From: Clostridiales bacterium
GTDB lineage: Bacteria > Bacillota > Clostridia > Lachnospirales > Lachnospiraceae
Direction: 5' to 3'
Length of the DNA stretch: 7,037 nucleotides
Assembly: GCA_019416265.1 (NCBI GenBank)
Contig: DXXQ01000176.1
Coordinates: 1 to 7,037 of the forward strand
Positions 6,154 to 7,037 of the stretch are shown in pieces. The notes under the pieces were generated by a model. That model saw nothing but the letters and a program-made list of their open reading frames with translations, did no database searches and was not told the origin of the DNA. Each line of letters starts with the position of its first letter. The first letter of the stretch is position 1. Both the position numbers and the translations under genes were made by a program.

Positions 6154-7035
6154 TTATGCTTTGTCTCCGCGGCAAAGCTCCATAAAGGCCTGTGCCGATG
6201 GTGTGAGAAATTTGTCTTTATGGTGAATCATATAAAAATTCCGCTGAAATTTCAACCCTTCTACTTCAACGGTTACAACCAGACCCTTTTCTTTTGCCGG
6301 AAGGATCATCCGGTAAGGAAGCACCGCAATCCCCAGCCCGTTGATCACTGCATTGACAAGGGCTGTGGTACTCATTGCCTCCCAGACCGGCGTCACCGTA
6401 AAACCGGCCTGCTCTGTGGCGCGGTCAAACACCTCCCTTGTTCCGCTTCCCTGCTCTCTCAGCAGAAAGCGCTGTTTTCGGAATTCCTCCACAGTAAGGA
6501 TCTGCCCCTGCTCCCAGCCTCCGTCTGCCGGACAGATCACGCTTAAATAATCATCCATATAGGCTTCTGCCACAATATTCGGGTCATGCGCCGTCCCCTC
6601 GATCAGGGCAAAATCCAGTTCGTTGTGCAGAATTTTCTTTTCCAGGCGATCCGTCTGTTCCACCACGACACGGACATCCGTTCCCGGAAAGCGTGAGGAA
6701 AATGCACGCACATATCCCGGCAAAAACTGTGAGCCGATGGTAATACTTGCTCCTACTCTCAGAATCCCTTTGGAATCCCAGTCCCGAAGCCCTGTCTCCA
6801 TGTCCTTAAACAGATCCGAAATATGAATGGCATACTGAAGAAAATGCTGTCCGGCATCTGTAATATGAAGCCTCCGTCCGATCCTGTCAAACAGCCGGAC
6901 CCCGTAATACTGTTCCAGTTCCTTGATCGCAAGACTTACTGCCGGCTGTGTCATATGGAGAAGCTCGGCTGCCTTTGTGGAGTTAAAGTTTGATTCGCAT
7001 ACTGTGCGGAAAATAATCATATGGCGAAGTGTCAT
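6154..7035 (-). CDS. LysR-type transcriptional regulator
   Basis: This 293-aa protein has the length and layout of a full LysR-family regulator. The N-terminal winged helix-turn-helix spans about 1-60, with recognition region STKAAELLHMTQPAVSLAIK (19-38) and the family-typical LFDRIGRRLHITDAG (48-62). A linker helix (about 63-88) leads to a periplasmic-binding-like effector domain (about 91-290) starting ILRVGASITIG, with DFALIEG (141-147), LREQGSGTREVFD (192-204) and GLGIAVLPYRMI (233-244). LREQGSGTR is typical of the CysB/CysL/YeiE-like branch, but the effector cannot be assigned. The ATG at 7035 gives the standard start MTLRHM, so the gene looks complete although its ribosome binding site and promoter lie beyond the window. 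It points the same way as the ABC genes 49 nt downstream and is their likely regulator or operon leader; many LysR genes are instead divergent from their targets, so an unseen divergent gene to the right is equally possible. Confidence 0.93.
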   Translation of the reverse strand: MTLRHMIIFRTVCESNFNSTKAAELLHMTQPAVSLAIKELEQYYGVRLFDRIGRRLHITDAGQHFLQYAIHISDLFKDMETGLRDWDSKGILRVGASITIGSQFLPGYVRAFSSRFPGTDVRVVVEQTDRLEKKILHNELDFALIEGTAHDPNIVAEAYMDDYLSVICPADGGWEQGQILTVEEFRKQRFLLREQGSGTREVFDRATEQAGFTVTPVWEAMSTTALVNAVINGLGIAVLPYRMILPAKEKGLVVTVEVEGLKFQRNFYMIHHKDKFLTPSAQAFMELCRGDKA

Positions 7036-7037
7036 CC

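Overview
The window looks like chromosomal DNA from a low-to-mid-GC member of the Bacillota, most likely a gut Clostridia of the Lachnospiraceae type. The reasons are purine-rich AGGAG ribosome binding sites, a heterodimeric BmrC/BmrD-like ABC exporter, a second-copy RsmH-like rRNA methyltransferase of a kind I recall from Lachnospiraceae, and an HTH_26-type mini-regulator. The family-level guess is inference; there is no rRNA or marker gene to fix it. Bases 1-17 are not genomic: they match the Nextera/Tn5 mosaic-end sequencing adapter left on the contig end.

Left part (18-557). A truncated minus-strand ORF, a putative small membrane protein, runs off the contig edge into the adapter. It is divergent from a 74-aa Cro/C1-type helix-turn-helix protein on the plus strand. 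The 106-bp region between them holds a good sigma-A-type promoter facing the truncated gene and an imperfect dyad (AGTGT-N10-ACACT) between that promoter and the gene. The HTH gene is followed by a strong intrinsic terminator and a weaker second one, both oriented for the plus strand.

Right part (566-7035). Five minus-strand genes are tightly packed, in transcription order: a LysR-type regulator (start codon at 7035, two bases from the window edge), two half-transporters of a type I ABC exporter, an RsmH-family methyltransferase, and a two-domain GNAT-like acyltransferase. Gaps are 49, 3, 24 and 22 nt, with no terminator between genes, so the last four very probably form one operon and the LysR gene may lead it. 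The two ABC subunits have complementary degenerate motifs (Asp for the catalytic Glu in the first, LSTGE for LSGGQ in the second), as expected of an obligate heterodimer with one degenerate and one competent ATP site.

How they may work together: the LysR protein probably senses a small molecule and controls the downstream genes. The exporter would move a hydrophobic compound or peptide out of the cell. The methyltransferase would act on RNA (or has diverged), and the acyltransferase would modify a small molecule. That these form one physiological unit, for example export plus target protection plus chemical modification, is a hypothesis from gene order only. I see no CRISPR array, tRNA, rRNA, insertion sequence or phage gene.
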